Positions 61,571 through 64,000 of a stretch of DNA of 64,000 nucleotides are shown piece after piece (position 1 is the first letter of the stretch; each line of letters begins with the position of its first letter). This DNA is from Maricaulis sp. (GTDB lineage Bacteria > Pseudomonadota > Alphaproteobacteria > Caulobacterales > Maricaulaceae). The stretch lies in NCBI RefSeq assembly GCF_030149515.1, contig NZ_JASBRI010000020.1:62001-126000 (forward strand), read 5' to 3'. A program made the translations under genes and the position numbers. Below the pieces are notes generated by a model. The model ran no database searches. It was not told where the DNA came from and saw only the letters and a program-made list of their open reading frames with translations.

Positions 61571-62500
61571 TCAGGAACCGTAGGTGCGCGCGCCGTCGAT
61601 CGCCCGGGCCGCGTCCAGGGCGCGCAGCCCGGCAATCCCGGGCACGGCCACGGGTGTGCCGTCCAGCACGGAGGCGATGAAGGCATCGACATTGGCGCCC
61701 AGGGAATCCTTTGCGCTGGGATCCTCGGCAAAATCCGGATTGAGGTCGTAGGGCGTTGTGTTCTCGAAAGTCTTGGCGACGAAATCGATTTCCAGCACGC
61801 CGTTCTCGTATTCGACCCGCATGTGGCGGTCGCGTTCGTGATGAACTCGGCTGGCCTTGAGTTCGGCGATGCAGCCATTGTCGAAAACCAGCTTGGCCTG
61901 GGCCACATCCGGCGAGCCGAACCGGCCGTCGTCGACAATGCCGTCCACGGATTTCACGGCGCCCCCCGCCAGCGCGATAACCAGGTCGAGATCGTGCACC
62001 ATCAGGTCCAGTGTCACAGAGACATCGAGACACCGGTCCGACGGCGGTCCCATGCGGCGCGCACAGACCCGCTTCGGCTTGTCCGGGACGCTCAACAATC
62101 CCATGGCATCAAAGACGAACCGCTCCTGGTGACCGACCTGCAGCACGCAGCCATGCGCCGCGGCCAGCGAGATCAGCTCCCGGGCTTCCTCGACGCTGGA
62201 GGCGATCGGTTTCTCCACCAGGACATGCCGGCCATTGGCCAGGGCCGCCGCTGCGGCTTCGAAATGATGCACGGCCGGGCTGGCCACGGTCAGGATATCG
62301 CAGTCTTCGATCAGCCGGGCGAGATTGTCATAGGGTTTCACCCCATGCCTGGCCGCCAGATCGCGCGCCTTGTCGCCATTCGGCTCGTAGATGCCGACCA
62401 GATCCGCGCGGTCGTGAGCGGCATATTTGGAGGCGTGAAATCCGCCGAACACACCCGCACCCACCACGCCGGCGCGCAGGACCTTCGTTTGCGATGACAT
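61571..62500 (-). CDS. Gfo/Idh/MocA family oxidoreductase
   Basis: A 309-aa NAD(P)-dependent sugar-type oxidoreductase: Rossmann motif AGVVGAGVFGGFHASKYA, then the catalytic EKP in VLVEKPIASSVEEA, and the C-terminal sheet domain with DLMVHDLDLVIALAGG, where the conserved His acts in catalysis. Start at ATG 62500 with AGGGA upstream. 57 bp before nadE. The substrate is unknown; members act on UDP-sugars, inositols and others. Confidence 0.9.
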   Translation of the reverse strand: MSSQTKVLRAGVVGAGVFGGFHASKYAAHDRADLVGIYEPNGDKARDLAARHGVKPYDNLARLIEDCDILTVASPAVHHFEAAAAALANGRHVLVEKPIASSVEEARELISLAAAHGCVLQVGHQERFVFDAMGLLSVPDKPKRVCARRMGPPSDRCLDVSVTLDLMVHDLDLVIALAGGAVKSVDGIVDDGRFGSPDVAQAKLVFDNGCIAELKASRVHHERDRHMRVEYENGVLEIDFVAKTFENTTPYDLNPDFAEDPSAKDSLGANVDAFIASVLDGTPVAVPGIAGLRALDAARAIDGARTYGS

Positions 62501-62680
62501 GTCTTTTCCCTGTATGGCCGAGAGCGTGCATACCGGTCCGGCCTTGCGGATCAAGCAAGGCCTGCATCAACACGTGTTTCGGCAGGTTTCAAAATGCCCG
62601 CCGGCCGGCATCCGGACCGCCCTGCCCGCTTGCGCTGCAGAACCACGCGCCTAGGATGCGCGCGAGGGAGGGCGAAGGCA

Positions 62681-63466
62681 TTGAGCAGCGAGCAGGACCG
62701 CGACACACCCGGCCGCGACGTCCTTGATTCCATTTCTATTGCCGCCTTCGACCTGGATGCCCGGATTTTCCGGACGCTGTGGCATTCGATCGTGCGTACA
62801 CCGGACGTCGCCCTGGCTGCCGTGCAGGGCGATTTCTCGCGCTATCTCTCGCCTGTTCGCGTTTTTGTCGCGCTGTTCGGCCTGCAATTCGTCGTGGCGG
62901 CCCTGCTCGGAACGCCGCTGACAGGCACGATCGATCAATTCACCTCCCATGCCGACGACGGCATAGTCGCAGACTGGCTCGCCGCGGGGCGGACCGCCGG
63001 CGGCAATGTGCCCACGATCGCGGAAATAGACACTGCACTGGAGGCCTGGGGCAGCCTTCTGCTCTGGCCGATCTTCATTATCGCCTCCCTGCCCTATCTC
63101 GTCCTGCTCAAACTCTACCGGTTGAGGCTTCCGCTGTGGGCGCACCTGCAATTCTATCTGGTGCCCACCAATGCCAGCTTCATCGTCATGATCGCCATCA
63201 TTCCGATCCAGATTGCGGGGATGGGCTGGTTCATGCTCGCCCTGGCCCCCGCCCTGGGTCTCTACTATGTCTGCATGGGCTGGCTGATCGTCCGCTTCTA
63301 CAGCCGATCCGCGCTGGGAACGGCCTTGCGGCTTGGCGGACTGGTGCTTCTCCTGCCCGTCACTCTCATCCTGTCCAGCATTGGCCAGCTGCTCGGCACG
63401 GCCTGGATTCTGGACAGCCAGTTCGGTCTCAGCCTGATTGAACTCTTCCGCCTCGACTCTCTCTGA
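62681..63466 (+). CDS. DUF3667-like membrane protein, TTG start
   Basis: A 261-aa membrane protein. After a short polar lead, RIFRTLWHSIVRTPDVALAAVQGDFSRYLSPVRVFVALFGLQFVVAAL resembles the DUF3667 entry (a GxxxxYxxPxR helix). Five or so helices follow (LLLWPIFIIASLPYLVLLKLYRLRLPLWAHLQFYLVP). No ATG fits; the TTG at 62681 has GGGAGG and GAAGG upstream and yields MSSEQDRDTPGRDV, so I use it. The track start at 62594 lies in GC-rich, non-coding-like sequence. Function unknown. Confidence 0.75.
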   Translation: MSSEQDRDTPGRDVLDSISIAAFDLDARIFRTLWHSIVRTPDVALAAVQGDFSRYLSPVRVFVALFGLQFVVAALLGTPLTGTIDQFTSHADDGIVADWLAAGRTAGGNVPTIAEIDTALEAWGSLLLWPIFIIASLPYLVLLKLYRLRLPLWAHLQFYLVPTNASFIVMIAIIPIQIAGMGWFMLALAPALGLYYVCMGWLIVRFYSRSALGTALRLGGLVLLLPVTLILSSIGQLLGTAWILDSQFGLSLIELFRLDSL

Positions 63467-63491
63467 CCTCCCCCAGCAAGAGGAAATCATC

Positions 63492-64000
63492 ATGAAATCC
63501 CGTGAAGTTCATCTCAACGCCTATCTCAAGGGCGACCCCAGGCCCGAGAATTATTCCATCGTCGAAACCGACGTGCCCGCTCCCGGGAAGGGTGAGGTCA
63601 CGGTGCGCAATCACTACATCTCCGTCGACCCCTACATGCGCGGCCGGATGAGCGGCATCCGCACCTATGTCGGCCCGTTCGAAATCGGCAAGGTAATGGA
63701 GGGCGGCGCCGTCGGCGAAGTGGTGGAAAGCCAATATGACGGTCTCAAGCCCGGCGATTTCGTCAATTCCATGTTTGGCTGGCGCGAAGCCTATACCGCG
63801 CCCGGCGACGGGCTGCAGAAAATCGATGTCTCGCAATTGCCGCCCCAGGCCTATCTGGGCATCGCCGGGCTGACGGGCATGACCGCCTATGTCGGCATCA
63901 AGCGCATCATCGGCCTCAAGGAAGGCGAGACCATGTGGATGTCCGCCGGTGCCGGCGCGGTAGGCTCGGCCGGCATCCAGTTCGCCAAGGCCATGGGCGC
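63492..64000 (+). CDS. MDR-family NADP-dependent oxidoreductase (cut by window end)
   Basis: The first 169 residues of a zinc-free medium-chain dehydrogenase/reductase of the prostaglandin-reductase / curA type. It opens MKSREVHLNAYLKGDPRPENY, with the family phrases NHYISVDPYMRGRMS and the start of the nucleotide fold MSAGAGAVGSAGIQFAKAMG, where the sequence ends. No zinc ligands are seen, as expected. ATG 63492 has AGAGGAA at good spacing and lies 25 bp after the membrane protein gene. The family reduces double bonds of enones. Confidence 0.9.
   Translation, partial: MKSREVHLNAYLKGDPRPENYSIVETDVPAPGKGEVTVRNHYISVDPYMRGRMSGIRTYVGPFEIGKVMEGGAVGEVVESQYDGLKPGDFVNSMFGWREAYTAPGDGLQKIDVSQLPPQAYLGIAGLTGMTAYVGIKRIIGLKEGETMWMSAGAGAVGSAGIQFAKAMG

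Overview
The window is high-GC, densely coded DNA from an alphaproteobacterium, most likely a stalked or dimorphic member of the Caulobacterales/Maricaulales group (Maricaulis/Hyphomonas-like). The main clues are the gene order valS - popZ - tolC - pcm around the polar organiser PopZ, a perfect CtrA-type box (TTAA-N7-TTAA), and a full ccoNOQP-GHIS cluster. Genus and species cannot be fixed from sequence reading alone. No insertion sequence, phage gene or CRISPR array was seen.

Region by region. 1-1.4 kb: an AT-richer stretch with two unrecognised genes, ending exactly at the 3' end of guaA, which looks like the edge of an acquired island. 1.4-8.1 kb: guanine nucleotide synthesis (guaA, guaB), a YceI lipoprotein, and an rRNA methyltransferase gene (rsmB) broken by an in-frame amber codon inside its SAM-binding motif, in a run with DUF2867, DUF3088 and MAPEG genes. 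8.2-18.4 kb: an MHYT-GGDEF-EAL cyclic-di-GMP protein, rlmE-ppx, hspQ with a heat-shock-like promoter, a self-regulated SRPBCC/ArsR pair, FAH-family hydrolase, carbonic anhydrase, a TPR protein, a LysR regulator and an exported isoaspartyl peptidase. 18.5-25.4 kb: the envelope pair alpha-2-macroglobulin lipoprotein and penicillin-binding protein 1C. 25.5-35 kb: the cbb3 oxidase and its assembly factors. 35-40 kb: DUF2855, transaldolase-like aldolase, threonine ammonia-lyase, a small membrane protein and a second ArsR/SRPBCC module with DUF4287. 40.5-44 kb: pyruvate carboxylase behind a large palindrome. 44-51 kb: DUF3137, valS, popZ, tolC, pcm. 51-52.1 kb: tRNA-Cys, an Mpo1-like gene, a candidate CtrA-controlled small RNA and tRNA-Asn. 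52.2-64 kb: prephenate dehydrogenase, an Atm1-type ABC exporter, a LysM protein, a LOG protein, a hydrolase/membrane protein/XRE operon with tandem operators, gltX, nadE, a Gfo/Idh oxidoreductase, a membrane protein, and a truncated MDR oxidoreductase.

How the genes work together. The cbb3 block is self-contained: structural genes, the copper ATPase CcoI, the ferredoxin-like CcoG, CcoH, CcoS and a TauE/DsbD-like membrane protein all lie on the minus strand, so one micro-aerobic respiratory module is complete here. Alpha-2-macroglobulin and PBP1C are 3 bp apart and probably form one periplasmic protease-trap and wall-repair unit. Most of the window is core chromosome. The unusual signals are the amber codon in rsmB, the guaA-linked island edge, the CtrA box in front of an orphan terminator, and several well-formed operators whose cognate regulators are either next door (two ArsR, one XRE) or absent from the window (tolC, pyc).
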